Numbered from the stretch's first letter, positions 32,319 to 40,971 are shown. The stretch is 64,000 bases of DNA from Planctomycetota bacterium (GCA_021776735.1 JAJFFH010000027.1:62001-126000), one strand, 5' to 3'. Numbers and translations are program-made. Notes: a model not told the origin generated them from the sequence alone.

Positions 32319-32879
32319 ATGGACTACGAAACGATCATTCTGGAGTGCGCTGAAAAGATGGGCGCGTGCGTTGACCACTTCGGTGGAGAGCTGCGCGGCG
32401 TACGCTCCGGGCGAGCGACCCCCGGTCTGGTCGATAGCATCCGCGTCGATTACTACGGCTCACCCACGCCGCTCGGCCAGATGGCCCAGATTTCGGTGCC
32501 CGAGCCGCGCATGATCGTGATCAAACCCTTTGACGCCACGCAGGTGCCGGAGGTCGTGAAGGCCATTCAGGCTTCCGATCTTGGGATCAATCCGGGAGTC
32601 GATGGCAAGATCCTGCGGCTTACCGTCCCGCCGCTTTCCGAGGAGCGCCGCAAACAGCTCGTCTCGCTGGTCAAGGACAAGGGCGAGGCGGCCAAGGTCG
32701 CGGTCCGCAACGTGCGCCGGGACGCCAACAAGAGCGCCGACAACGGCAAGAAAGACGGCGACCTCACCGAGGACGACGTCAAAACGCTCAAGAGCGAAGT
32801 TCAAGACCAGACCAAAGAGCACGAAACCCGCATCGACGACCTGCTGACAGCGAAGGTCGACGAGCTCATGACCGTCTAG
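32319..32879 (+). CDS. frr: ribosome recycling factor
   Basis: Splits post-termination ribosomes together with EF-G. Signature stretches: GELRGVRSGRATPGLVDSI, DYYGSPTPLGQMAQISVPEP, LRLTVPPLSEERRKQLVSLV and VRNVRRDANKSADN. 186 residues, normal. It follows tsf by nine bases; the pyrH gene that usually lies between tsf and frr is absent. Confidence 0.97.
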   Translation: MDYETIILECAEKMGACVDHFGGELRGVRSGRATPGLVDSIRVDYYGSPTPLGQMAQISVPEPRMIVIKPFDATQVPEVVKAIQASDLGINPGVDGKILRLTVPPLSEERRKQLVSLVKDKGEAAKVAVRNVRRDANKSADNGKKDGDLTEDDVKTLKSEVQDQTKEHETRIDDLLTAKVDELMTV

Positions 32880-32886
32880 GGTGCAT

Positions 32887-32963
32887 AATCCCGCTGAGCG
32901 GGATTTTGTTTGCTCGGCCGGGCCTTGGCCCGGCACACAAGAATCCGCGCAGCGCGGATTCTT
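32887..32963 (+). terminator. three stacked hairpins after frr
   Basis: Stem 1 (32887-32905, AATCCCGC/GCGGGATT) ends in a T-rich stretch and looks like the main terminator. Stem 2 (32917-32934) is an 8-bp GC stem with a TT loop. Stem 3 (32939-32963) is a perfect 12-bp palindrome around one base (AAGAATCCGCGC/GCGCGGATTCTT). Confidence 0.8.
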
Positions 32964-32993
32964 GCCCCGGCAATGGCATTGGATTCGCGGTAG

Positions 32994-33419
32994 GTGCTCT
33001 CGGAGTCGAAGATGTCTTGTAGCCGAAACATTCCGCTTGGTGAGCACGAGTTGCGCGCCCACTTTGCCGGTCGAAGGTGGAGTCTGCGCGAAACAATGCG
33101 ACGCGACGCCCTCTTGGGGGAGTGCGCGCCGGCGTATCGTTGTGAGACGGTAGACATCTCGCGCCACGGCGTGCTGCTGAACATCATCGACCCCCGCCTC
33201 GCCGGCGCTACCCTCGGCGAGGTCTGGAACCGGCTCGACACCGAGATGGGGGGCTCGACCCTGATCGAGGTGGACGGCGAGCTGCGCGAAGCGACCATCG
33301 TACGCATTGACGGCGAGCGGATCGGCAACAGCCGCGTCGTGCTCCCGCGCGTGGGCTGCCGGTTCGCAACGCCGCTGACCGAAGCGAACTTGCGCGGCCT
33401 GTCTTCGGTTATAAGCTAG
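32994..33419 (+). CDS. PilZ-like domain protein (141 aa)
   Basis: A compact beta protein with the PilZ-type DxSxxG motif (YRCETVDISRHGVLLNI), followed by VVLPRVGCRFATPLTEANL, similar to the closing strand of PilZ domains. PilZ domains often bind cyclic-di-GMP through an upstream RxxxR motif; RRWSLRETMRRDALL offers arginines but not a clean match, so binding is uncertain. GTG at 32994 or ATG at 33012 could be the start. It stands alone between the frr terminators and tRNA-Lys. Confidence 0.6.
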   Translation: MLSESKMSCSRNIPLGEHELRAHFAGRRWSLRETMRRDALLGECAPAYRCETVDISRHGVLLNIIDPRLAGATLGEVWNRLDTEMGGSTLIEVDGELREATIVRIDGERIGNSRVVLPRVGCRFATPLTEANLRGLSSVIS

Positions 33420-33429
33420 CACTTCCGCC

Positions 33430-33505
33430 GGGGGGTTAGCTCAGTCGGTAGAGCAACGGCCTTTTAAGCCGATGGTCACGGGTTCGAATCCTGTACCCCC
33501 TACCA
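33430..33505 (+). tRNA. tRNA-Lys (anticodon TTT), CCA encoded
   Basis: Acceptor GGGGGGT/ACCCCCT, D-arm GCTCAGTCGGTAGAGC, anticodon loop CTTTTAA with TTT, T-loop TTCGAAT, A discriminator and genomic CCA. Confidence 0.95.
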
Positions 33506-33542
33506 ACCGTAACCTCGTGGATTTACACGGGATTGCGATTCG

Positions 33543-33784
33543 TCACTTCGACTTCGCAGGTGTCACTGCAAGCGGTTTCGTGCGCGGCGACTTGACGACG
33601 ACGCGAACGTTCTTTGCGTCGGCATGGCTCCCTTGCCGACTATCCGAACGCCGGGCCCGAGTATCAGGTTACGGCCCGGGCGGAGGATGTTTTCTCCGGA
33701 CAACGTGTAGGTCTTGCCGACGAGCTTTGCCGACTTCAGTGGCAGCGACTCTTGCGCCCTCGCAGCGACGACGATCAAGAGCAC
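33543..33784 (-). pseudogene. small secreted-protein gene broken by a frameshift
   Basis: On the minus strand a frame starting at GTG 33784 gives a signal-like end (LLIVVAARAQE) and then SLPLKSAKLVGKTYTLSGEN and ILRPGRNLILGPGVRIVGKG. Close to 33625-33635 the coding character moves to the neighbouring frame (ADAKNVRVVVKSPRTKPLAV, then TPAKSK, stop at 33543). One inserted or lost base would explain both. Frame continuity extends a few codons upstream of the GTG, so the start may also be lost. Family unknown. This fills most of the 407-nt gap between tRNA-Lys and the methyltransferase. Confidence 0.45.
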
Positions 33785-33912
33785 GGCTCCGAGCGTTCGT
33801 GTTACTCCAATGTAGCCAATCCGGGACGGCTCGCGTCGCGGCGCGGACCAAGCGGATTATTGGACGCGCCGTGCATGCTCTCAGGGCCACTCTCTGGATC
33901 GGCCACAAACAC

Positions 33913-35076
33913 ATGCGCAACGTTTTTCTCCGACCCGGGCCCGTGCCGCTGACGCCGCGGCTGTTTCGCAAGCGTGTCCGGCGGGCGGATCGAGGCTTGC
34001 GGCCCGGGGAGCTAGTGGCCGTGCGCGACGTCGGCGGCGGATTTGTCGGCCGCGCGTTTTGGAGTCCGGAGGGCAATATCGCCCTCTGGGTGCTCGATCG
34101 CGACGAAAACGGGCCGCCGATCGATGGGGCGTGGTTTTTCCAAAAGATCGCGGCCGCGCAGGCGATTCGCACCGACACGCTGGCCCTTTCCGATGTGACC
34201 GACGCGTACCGGATCGCGCACGCCGAAGGAGACGGGCTGCCGGCACTCATCATCGACCGGTTTCACGACGTGGCCGTGGTCGATGTCGGCTCGCGGGGCA
34301 TGTTCGAACACCTCGACGAGATCGAGGAGGCCGTGCTTGCGCTCGACGGCATCGAGCATGTCGTGGTCCGCGCGGGCGATCGCGTTTGCGAACGCGAGGG
34401 GTTTTCGCTCGGCGCCATACCGCCGCCGTCGATCGAGACGGAGATCTCGGAATACGGGCTGCGGTTCTCGGTCGATTGCGGTGGGGGCCACAAGACCGGC
34501 TTCTTTGTCGATCAGCGCGACAACCGCGTATCCGTGAGCGACCTCGCGGCGGGCCGGCGCGTGCTCGACCTGTGCTGCTACACCGGCGGCTTTGCGCTGG
34601 CAGCCGTGCGTGGCGGAGCGACCGCGGTAACGGCTGTCGATCTGGACGAGAAGGCGATCGAGAAGGCGAAGGTCAACGCGCGGCTCAATGCGCAGCTCGA
34701 CGGAGCGTCGCGAATCGAGTGGCGCCACGCCGACGCCTTCGACGTTTTGCGCGAGGGAGTCACCGCCGACCTCGTGGTGCTCGACCCGCCCAAGCTGGCG
34801 TCGCACCGCGACCAACTCCAAAACGCCTGGCGCAAGGCCGTGGACCTGAACGCGCTCGGTCTTGGCGCCGTCACTCCCGGCGGGCTCCTGTTCACGTTTT
34901 CTTGCACAGGCCTGTTTTCGCTCATCGACTTCTCGAACCAGTTGCGCGAGGCGTCCGTACGCGCGGGACGCGACGTGCGCGTGCTCCAGACCATCCCCCA
35001 GCCTCCGGATCACCCGGTCCACGTCCACAGTCCGGAGGGCCGGTATCTGCACGGGGCCTTGCTTTATGTCGTGTAG
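33913..35076 (+). CDS. class I rRNA methyltransferase, RlmI-like (23S rRNA m5C type)
   Basis: SAM-dependent methyltransferase with an N-terminal PUA-like domain (LRPGELVAVRDVGGGFVGRA), a linker (GDGLPALIIDRFHDVAVVDV), the SAM motif VLDLCCYTGGFALAAVRGG, and the catalytic motif DLVVLDPPKLASH plus FTFSCTGLFSLIDF (catalytic Cys region), as in E. coli RlmI. 387 residues. ATG 33913 is supported by the family N-terminus; a much longer frame upstream overlaps tRNA-Lys and is not coding. E. coli RlmI modifies C1962 of 23S rRNA; the exact target here is inferred. Confidence 0.85.
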   Translation: MRNVFLRPGPVPLTPRLFRKRVRRADRGLRPGELVAVRDVGGGFVGRAFWSPEGNIALWVLDRDENGPPIDGAWFFQKIAAAQAIRTDTLALSDVTDAYRIAHAEGDGLPALIIDRFHDVAVVDVGSRGMFEHLDEIEEAVLALDGIEHVVVRAGDRVCEREGFSLGAIPPPSIETEISEYGLRFSVDCGGGHKTGFFVDQRDNRVSVSDLAAGRRVLDLCCYTGGFALAAVRGGATAVTAVDLDEKAIEKAKVNARLNAQLDGASRIEWRHADAFDVLREGVTADLVVLDPPKLASHRDQLQNAWRKAVDLNALGLGAVTPGGLLFTFSCTGLFSLIDFSNQLREASVRAGRDVRVLQTIPQPPDHPVHVHSPEGRYLHGALLYVV

Positions 35077-35093
35077 GAAGAACGGTTGCCGCT

Positions 35094-35116
35094 GCAAAAT
35101 CCGCTGCGCGTATTTT
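35094..35116 (+). terminator. hairpin after the RlmI-like gene
   Basis: CAAAATCCGC pairs with GCGTATTTTG (one mismatch, TGC loop), 18 nt past the stop. It is a member of the GAAAATCC-type hairpin family; the TTTTG end may aid termination. Confidence 0.6.
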
Positions 35117-35135
35117 GTTAGTATGAGAACAGCGT

Positions 35136-35147
35136 ACGGACGGCGAT
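35136..35147 (+). repeat. dispersed repeat core at a convergent junction
   Basis: Exact core with AGCGT upstream and GTCCGT downstream, so that ACGGAC/GTCCGT can also pair; it lies between the convergent RlmI-like and TetR genes. Confidence 0.85.
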
Positions 35148-35204
35148 GTCCGTTGGCGTGCCGTAGGCGCGCGGACGAGCGAAAAGCCGCGGAGCGGGTT
35201 CTCG

Positions 35205-35771
35205 TCATCCCATTACGCCGCGGAGGAATACGTGCGCAATGTGTTTCGCGACCTCGTCTGCTGTTTCGCGGTCGGTGTCGTACCAGGTGTAGAGCCAGTT
35301 CATCATGCCGAAGAGCACGAAGCCGGCGATGCCTGGGTCGAGGTCGCCGAGCTGGTGGTCGCGCTTCAGCTCTTCGAGGATGCCGCGCACGAGTCGGACG
35401 TAGCGGCGGCGGAGTTCGCCGATCTGTTCGGCGTATTCGCCCGACAGGGTTTCGCTCTCTCGCGACATGACCTTCATGCGGGGAATGTCGGCGGCAAAAA
35501 AGGCGACGTGGACCTCGATGACGCGGCACAGCTTGGCCTCGGGCCTGGTCAGGCCCGCCAACTCCTCGGCGTGGCGGTCGAGCAGGGTGGTGAACGCGTC
35601 GTGCTGGATCTCGAAGAGGATCTCGTCCTTGCCGCGAAAGTGGTGGTAGAGCCCGGCGAGGCTCATGGACGCCGCCTTGACGACGTCGCGGATCGACGCC
35701 TTGTCGAAACCGCGCTCCGCGAAGACGGTGGCGGCGGCACGGCGGATTTCGGCGCGGCGATCGGACATCAT
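35205..35771 (-). CDS. TetR-family transcriptional regulator
   Basis: DNA-binding repressor type. N-terminal helix-turn-helix AAATVFAERGFDKASIRDVV then KAASMSLAGLYHHFRGKDEI is the classic TetR signature; the C-terminal ligand-binding half is all-helical and ends in DEVAKHIAHVFLRGVMG. Starts at ATG 35771 or 35768; the open frame further upstream is not expected to be used. It is divergent from nfo-ETF-QO with a 52-nt gap, so it may regulate that operon. TetR regulators next to ETF-QO often sense acyl-CoA in fatty-acid oxidation, which is an inference here. Confidence 0.88.
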   Translation of the reverse strand: MMSDRRAEIRRAAATVFAERGFDKASIRDVVKAASMSLAGLYHHFRGKDEILFEIQHDAFTTLLDRHAEELAGLTRPEAKLCRVIEVHVAFFAADIPRMKVMSRESETLSGEYAEQIGELRRRYVRLVRGILEELKRDHQLGDLDPGIAGFVLFGMMNWLYTWYDTDRETADEVAKHIAHVFLRGVMG

Positions 35772-35823
35772 GGGCGGGGATTGTAGCCAACCGGCGTGAT
35801 TCGGTTCCGGGTAGACTTGCGCG

Positions 35824-36666
35824 ATGCTTTTGGGGGCCCATGTTTCCACGGCCGGCGGCATGCCGAATGCCGTGGCGTCCGGACTCGAGTTTCGGTGCGA
35901 GGCGATTCAGGTCTTTACCCGTAACCAGCGCCAATGGACGCCGCGCCCGCTGGACCCCGAAAAGACCCGCGTCTTTCGGGCGGAGGCGAAAAAAGCCGGC
36001 TATCTCGAGCATGCGGTCAGCCACGCCTCGTACCTGATCAACCTGTGTGCGACGGACCGGGCGGTGCTCGACAAGTCGCGGGCGGCGTTCATCGACGAGA
36101 TCGAGCGCTGCGCGGCGCTCGGCATCCCGTATCTCTGCGTGCATCCCGGCGCGCACGTCGGTGCGGGCGAGCAGGCCGGGCTCAAGACGATCGCGGCCAG
36201 CGCCAAGGAGTGCTTGGCCGCGACCCGCGGCAAGCGCGTTACGATCCTGCTGGAAAACACCGCCGGCCAGGGCACGACGCTGGGCGACCGTTTTGAACAA
36301 CTCGCCGAGCTGATGCAGCGGATCGGCTCGAAACGGGTCGGCGTGTGCCTCGACACCTGCCACATGTTCGCGGCGGGCTATGACCTGCGCACGAAAAAGG
36401 CGTACGAGGCCACGATGGCGAAAAGCATCGCCGTCCTGGACTGTGATGCAATTCGGGCGTTTCACCTAAACGACTCGCAGCACCCGCTGGGCTCGCACCG
36501 CGACCGCCACGAGCACATCGGCCAGGGCGAGATCGGCCCCGCGGGCTTTGAGGCGCTCGTCACCGATCCGCGTTTTGCCGATCGGCCGGGCCTGCTTGAA
36601 ACTCCGGGCGGGCCGGACGGCTACAAGGACAACCTTGCACGCCTGCGGAAAATGCAGGGCAGATGA
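35824..36666 (+). CDS. nfo: endonuclease IV (AP endonuclease)
   Basis: Zinc-dependent TIM-barrel enzyme that nicks DNA at abasic sites. MLLGAHVSTAGGMPNAV, EAIQVFTRNQRQWTPR, YLCVHPGAHVGAG (metal His), ILLENTAGQGTTLGDRFEQL (metal Glu), GVCLDTCHMFAAGYDL (metal Asp and His), AFHLNDSQHPLGSHRDRHEH and LLETPG cover all metal ligands. 280 residues is standard. Its TGA overlaps the ETF-QO ATG. Confidence 0.96.
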   Translation: MLLGAHVSTAGGMPNAVASGLEFRCEAIQVFTRNQRQWTPRPLDPEKTRVFRAEAKKAGYLEHAVSHASYLINLCATDRAVLDKSRAAFIDEIERCAALGIPYLCVHPGAHVGAGEQAGLKTIAASAKECLAATRGKRVTILLENTAGQGTTLGDRFEQLAELMQRIGSKRVGVCLDTCHMFAAGYDLRTKKAYEATMAKSIAVLDCDAIRAFHLNDSQHPLGSHRDRHEHIGQGEIGPAGFEALVTDPRFADRPGLLETPGGPDGYKDNLARLRKMQGR

Positions 36667-38285
36667 GCGAGCGCGACGAGCTTCCCCTGGATTGCGTGAT
36701 CGTCGGGGCCGGACCGGCGGGACTGGCGGCGGCCTTGAAGTTTCAGGAGCTGTCGCGTACGGACGGCGATGACTTCGAGTTGGCGGTGCTCGAAAAGGGG
36801 TCGGCGCCCGGCGCGCACTCGCTGAGCGGTGCGGTTGTCGATCCGCGCGGCCTCGACGAGCTGCTGCCCGACTGGAAGGACCGGGATCCGCCGATCGAGG
36901 CACCGGTCGGCCGCGAGCGCTTCTACTCGCTGTCGGAGCGGCGCGCATACCGTTTGCCGGTGCCGCCGCCGATGCACAACAAGGGCAACTTCGTCTGTTC
37001 GCTCAACCGCCTGACCGGGTGGCTCGCCGGGATTGCCGAGGAGCGGGGCGTCGAGATCTTTCCGGAGTTTCCCGGCCGTTCGCTCTTGCGCGACGGCGAG
37101 CGCGTGAACGGCGTGCGCCTCGTGGATTCCGGGGTGTCAAAGAGCGGCGAGAGAAAGGGTAGCTACGAGCCCGGTGCCGATGTGCGGGCGAAGGTGACCA
37201 TTCTGTGCGACGGCGTGCGCGGCAACCTCACGAAGGAGTTGCTGCGGGGCGTTCCGTCAGCAACCGAGGGGCGCAACGCCGCCGACTACGAGACCGGCGT
37301 CAAGGAGCTGTGGAAGGTGCGGCCCGGTTCGTTTCCCGCGGGCGAGGTGATCCACACTCTCGGCTTTCCCTTGCCGTCGTCGCTGTACGGCGGTTCGTGG
37401 ATCTACGGCATGGGCGGCGACCGCGTCAGCATCGGGCTTGTCATGGGCCTCGACTACGAGGACCCGACGTTTGATCTGCACCGCGAGTTCCAGCGGTTCA
37501 AGACCCATCCGCTCATCGCGGGCATTCTTGAGGGTGGCGAGTGCGTGCGCTATGGCGCCAAGGCGATTCCGGGCGGCGGACTGTATGCGATGCCGCGACT
37601 CTACGGCGACGGCTGGCTTCTTGCCGGGGACGCCGCCGGTTCGGTCAACATGGCGCGGCTCAAGGGCATCCACCTCTCGATCAAGACCGGCATGATGGCG
37701 GGCGAAGCGGCCTACCGCGCGCTGCAGGCCGGCGACACTTCGGAGGAAAGCCTGCGCTCGTACCAGAGCGCGTTCGAGTCCTCGTGGGCGCACGAGGAAC
37801 TCTCGAAGACGCGCAACTTCCGCACGGCGTTCAAGAAGTGGTCCCGTCCGCGGGCCATGATTGCCGTGGGCATCCAGTCGCTACTCGGCGGCCGCGGAGT
37901 CTTCTACGACCGGCTTGATCACACCGAACCGGTCCACAAGTCACTCGGCGCGCCGCGCCCGCCCCGCGAGGCTCCGGCGTTCGACGGCAAGCTCACGATC
38001 GACAAGCTGACGGACGTCTACCACTCCGGCACGAACCACGAAGAGGATCAGTTGCCGCACCTGGTCGTCCGCGATCCGGACCTGTGCGTCTCGCGTTGCA
38101 CGGCCGAGTACGGCAATCCCTGCCAGTATTTTTGCCCCGCAGCGGTCTACGAGTTCGATGAGGCGCTCAAGCTGAATCCCGCCAACTGCGTCCATTGCAA
38201 GACCTGCGATATCAAGGACCCGTACGGGATCATCGACTGGGTGACGCCCGAGGGCGGGGGCGGTCCGAACTACACCGACCTTTGA
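36663..38285 (+). CDS. electron-transfer flavoprotein:ubiquinone oxidoreductase
   Basis: Membrane-associated FAD/[4Fe-4S] enzyme passing electrons from ETF (fatty-acid and amino-acid dehydrogenases) to quinone. FAD motif DCVIVGAGPAGLAAALKFQE, LEKGSAPGAHSLSGAVVDPR, an internal FAD domain (GWLLAGDAAGSVNMARLKGI), and a C-terminal ferredoxin-like part (YFCPAAVYEFDE; NCVHCKTCDIKDPYGIIDW) with all four cluster cysteines. 540 residues, normal. A dispersed repeat is read as TDGD in the loop just after the first helix. It overlaps nfo by four bases; the etfAB genes are not in the window. Confidence 0.94.
   Translation: MSERDELPLDCVIVGAGPAGLAAALKFQELSRTDGDDFELAVLEKGSAPGAHSLSGAVVDPRGLDELLPDWKDRDPPIEAPVGRERFYSLSERRAYRLPVPPPMHNKGNFVCSLNRLTGWLAGIAEERGVEIFPEFPGRSLLRDGERVNGVRLVDSGVSKSGERKGSYEPGADVRAKVTILCDGVRGNLTKELLRGVPSATEGRNAADYETGVKELWKVRPGSFPAGEVIHTLGFPLPSSLYGGSWIYGMGGDRVSIGLVMGLDYEDPTFDLHREFQRFKTHPLIAGILEGGECVRYGAKAIPGGGLYAMPRLYGDGWLLAGDAAGSVNMARLKGIHLSIKTGMMAGEAAYRALQAGDTSEESLRSYQSAFESSWAHEELSKTRNFRTAFKKWSRPRAMIAVGIQSLLGGRGVFYDRLDHTEPVHKSLGAPRPPREAPAFDGKLTIDKLTDVYHSGTNHEEDQLPHLVVRDPDLCVSRCTAEYGNPCQYFCPAAVYEFDEALKLNPANCVHCKTCDIKDPYGIIDWVTPEGGGGPNYTDL
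36759..36770 (+). repeat. dispersed repeat core inside the ETF-QO gene
   Basis: Exact core in frame as TDGD (RTDGDDFELAVLEKG), in a surface-loop position between the FAD helix and the next strand. Confidence 0.85.
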
Positions 38286-38310
38286 CGAAAATCCGGATGC
38301 CGGATTTTCG
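38286..38310 (+). terminator. perfect 11-bp hairpin after ETF-QO
   Basis: CGAAAATCCGG/CCGGATTTTCG with an ATG loop begins on the base after the stop codon. It is a member of the GAAAATCC-type hairpin family. Confidence 0.7.
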
Positions 38311-38654
38311 ATAGTCCGGGCCGGCGCCGCGGCTTCGCCGCCCCCGGCGGCCCCACGTGATGAGATGAGCATGAGTTGCGGGGTGTGTGGCTCCAGGACT
38401 TTGACGAAGAGTGTGGATAACCCGTGGAAAACCGGGCGCCCTTCTGCCGTAAGTCGGGACCGGACGCCAGGTTGACCCGATCCGCGGCCCCGCACCGCCC
38501 GGTGGTGGCAGTCTCCGGAATCATGGCTCATGTTCATACTCATGCTGGGCCGGGCAGCGCGGCTCAGCCGCGCAGCCCGGCTCGGACCAGCGAAAATCCG
38601 GCATCCGGCTTTTCGTAGGCGCCTTCACCGTGCCGAGCCCATTAAACTCGACCC
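38311..38654. other. intergenic region with DnaA-box-like site and a second GAAAATCC hairpin
   Basis: I see no gene in this 344-nt stretch. It holds a perfect DnaA-box match on the plus strand (TGTGGATAA, 38412-38420) with a degenerate second site (CGTGGAAAA, 38424-38432). Near the LON gene is a hairpin at 38591-38615 (CGAAAATCCGG/CCGGCTTTTCG, one mismatch) that closely copies the one at 38286. Confidence 0.6.
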
Positions 38655-39296
38655 ATGACCCTGGATCGTGACGACGTGGCCGCGCGCTTTCCGATGGAAA
38701 TCCCGATCTTTCCGTTGTCGGACTCGCTGCTTTTTCCGGGCGGGCTCCTGCCGTTGCACATTTTTGAGCCGCGCTATCGCACCATGGTGAACGATGCGCT
38801 CGCGGGCGACAAGCTCATCGGCAGTGCGTTGCTTGAGGCGTGCGGTCCCGAGGAGTACGAAGACGCGCCGCCGTTTCACAGCACGGTGTGCGTCGGCTAC
38901 CTGCTGCGCCACGACGAGTTGCCCGACGGGCGCAGCAACGTTGTGCTGCTGGGACTCTCGGCGGGCCAGGCGGAGCGCACGGATGGGGGGCATCCCTATC
39001 CGACCGCGCGCGTCGAGTTGCTGCCGGACGATGTGGATCTGGGACCGGATGGGCTGGCCCGCATCGAGCACGCGTTTTCCATGCAGCCGCATGTGGCGGG
39101 CGACCTCGACGGGTTCAAGGAACAGCTGGCCACGATCGTCGAGCCCGACGAGATCCCGCAGGCCCTGCTGGGCATGTGCTCGGTCGTCGCGCCGCTCATG
39201 CCGTACGACCGGTTGAGGCTGCTTCAACAGCGCAGCCTCGACCAACGTCTCGACCAGCTTCTGCTCTTTTTGGAAAGGCCTTGGCAGTGGAACTAG
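38655..39296 (+). CDS. LON substrate-binding-domain protein
   Basis: Stand-alone homologue of the N-terminal domain of Lon protease (no ATPase or protease part). MEIPIFPLSDSLLFPGGLLP and LHIFEPRYRTMVNDALAGDK are the signature, then GCGPEEYED-like acidic loops and a C-terminal helical bundle (PYDRLRLLQQRSLDQRLDQL). 213 residues. The exact role of such proteins is not settled; they probably bind unfolded or peptide ligands. It overlaps the ggt start by ten bases. Confidence 0.88.
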   Translation: MTLDRDDVAARFPMEIPIFPLSDSLLFPGGLLPLHIFEPRYRTMVNDALAGDKLIGSALLEACGPEEYEDAPPFHSTVCVGYLLRHDELPDGRSNVVLLGLSAGQAERTDGGHPYPTARVELLPDDVDLGPDGLARIEHAFSMQPHVAGDLDGFKEQLATIVEPDEIPQALLGMCSVVAPLMPYDRLRLLQQRSLDQRLDQLLLFLERPWQWN

Positions 39297-40957
39297 CGAG
39301 GCTCGACACCGCCGGGATCCTGCGTGCATGGCGCAACGTGCCGGGAGTGCTCCTGATCGCCGCCCTGTTTGCGTTCGGGGGCTGCGCAAGCCCGCCCGGC
39401 GCGATCGCGGCACCGGAGCATCTTGCAGCCGAAGAGGGCGCGCGCGTGCTGTGCGAAGGCGGCAACGCGATCGACGCCGCGGTCTGCGTCGGCTTCGTGC
39501 TTGCCGTGACGCATCCCGAAGCAGGAAACCTCGGCGGCGGCGGGTTCCTCGTCGTGCATACCCCCGAGCGCGACTTTGTCGTGGATGCGCGCGAGGTCGC
39601 GCCGCAGACGGCGACCGCCGACATGTACCTCGGCCCCGACGGCAAGCCGATACGCGGCGCGTCCCTGATCGGTCCGCTCGCCGCGGGCGTGCCCGGTAGC
39701 GTCGCCGGATACCTGCGCCTGCACGAGTTGGGCGGCACGCTGTCGCGCGCGCGTCTGCTCGCTCCCGCGATTCGGCTGGCGGAAGATGGTTTTTTGATCG
39801 ACGACGGCCTGCGCGCATCGCTCAAGCGCGCCGAGGCGTTGTTGGGCCGCTTCCCCGAGAGCGCGCGGTTTCAGCGTCCGGGCAAGCGACTGCGCCAGCC
39901 GGAGTTGGCGGCGGTGCTGCGCGCGATCGTCGCGCACGGCCGCGCCGGGTTCTACGAGGGCCGCTTCCCGCGGCGCGTGGAGGCGGCGTCGCAAAAATAC
40001 GGCGGTCGTCTGACGGCCAAGGACTTCGCGGAGTACAAGGCCAAGGTGCGCGAGGCCCTGCGCGGGCGCGCGTTCGGCCACGACATCGTGACCATGCCGC
40101 CGCCGTCGAGCGGGGGCGTCGTGTTGCTGCAGATGCTGCGCATGCTCGAGTTCGCGGACTTTCGCGCGCGAACGTCGGGCGACCGCTGGCACTACTTCGC
40201 GGAAGCGGGCCGCCGCGCATTCGCCGACCGCGCGCGCTACTTCGGCGATCCCGACTTTGTCGACGTGCCCGTGCGCGCGCTTCTCGACGAGTCGTATCTC
40301 CGCCGCCGCTTCAAGGACATCGCCGTCCGTTCCTGTTCTCAAAGTGAATCCATCGGAGGTGGTCTCGCGTCGACGTCCGCCGACACGGAGCACGAGGAGA
40401 CGTGCCACTTCTCGGTGGTTGATAACCGCGGCTTCGCCGTCGCGTGTACGACGACGTTGAACGGCGCGTACGGCTGCGGTCTTGCGGTAGACGGGGTCCT
40501 GCTCAACAACGAGATGGACGACTTCACGGCGAAGCCGGGCGTGCCGAACCTGTACGGACTGATCCAGTCGAAGAAAAACGCCATCGCGCCGGGCAAGCGT
40601 CCGCTGTCGTCGATGACCCCGACGATCGTGCTCAAGGACGGCGAGGTCGTGCTCGTGACCGGCAGCCCGGGCGGCCCGACGATCATCTCGACGGTCGCGC
40701 AGGTGATTCTGCGCCGCCTCGCGCTCGGCGAGAGCCTGAAGAGCGCGGTCGCGGCGCCGCGCATGCACCACCAGTGGCAGCCGGATAAAATCCTGCATGA
40801 CGGATTGCCGGACCAACTGACGCGCGAACTGCGCCGTCGCGGGCACGAACTGAAAGTCCGCCCGCGCGGCCTCGGCGACGCCCAATCGATCGCCCGCGAG
40901 AACGGTCGTTGGATCGCGGTCACCGATCCGCGCGGACGCGGTCGCAGCAAGGATTGA
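39287..40957 (+). CDS. ggt: gamma-glutamyltransferase (lipoprotein-like)
   Basis: Ntn hydrolase that cleaves and transfers gamma-glutamyl groups from glutathione-type substrates in the periplasm. A membrane segment ending in a lipobox-like FAFGGCAS suggests lipid anchoring. The proenzyme shows HPEAGNLGGGGFLVVHTPER, the nucleophile Thr at the autocleavage site (HEETCHFSVVDNRGFAVACT; T then C where TT is usual), then PLSSMTPTIVLKDGEVVLVT and GSPGGPTIISTVAQVIL. GTG at 39287 has GGAAAGG eight bases upstream. 556 residues. A dispersed repeat is read as DIAVR in the linker just before the cleavage site. Confidence 0.92.
   Translation: MELARLDTAGILRAWRNVPGVLLIAALFAFGGCASPPGAIAAPEHLAAEEGARVLCEGGNAIDAAVCVGFVLAVTHPEAGNLGGGGFLVVHTPERDFVVDAREVAPQTATADMYLGPDGKPIRGASLIGPLAAGVPGSVAGYLRLHELGGTLSRARLLAPAIRLAEDGFLIDDGLRASLKRAEALLGRFPESARFQRPGKRLRQPELAAVLRAIVAHGRAGFYEGRFPRRVEAASQKYGGRLTAKDFAEYKAKVREALRGRAFGHDIVTMPPPSSGGVVLLQMLRMLEFADFRARTSGDRWHYFAEAGRRAFADRARYFGDPDFVDVPVRALLDESYLRRRFKDIAVRSCSQSESIGGGLASTSADTEHEETCHFSVVDNRGFAVACTTTLNGAYGCGLAVDGVLLNNEMDDFTAKPGVPNLYGLIQSKKNAIAPGKRPLSSMTPTIVLKDGEVVLVTGSPGGPTIISTVAQVILRRLALGESLKSAVAAPRMHHQWQPDKILHDGLPDQLTRELRRRGHELKVRPRGLGDAQSIARENGRWIAVTDPRGRGRSKD
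40319..40330 (-). repeat. dispersed repeat core inside ggt
   Basis: Exact core on the minus strand, read on the plus strand as IAVR in the linker between large and small subunit regions. Confidence 0.85.
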
Positions 40958-40971
40958 GCCTGACAGAGCAA

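Noticed and set aside
33472..33912. N-terminal extension of the RlmI-like protein
   Set aside because: The frame starts inside tRNA-Lys and covers a region better explained by a broken minus-strand gene.
36427..36438. Partial repeat match in nfo (ATCGCCGTCC then TG)
   Set aside because: Only ten of twelve bases fit and no AGC or GT flank, so chance is a fair explanation.
38311..38654. Replication origin
   Set aside because: Only one perfect DnaA box and no AT-rich unwinding region or dnaA/dnaN gene nearby.
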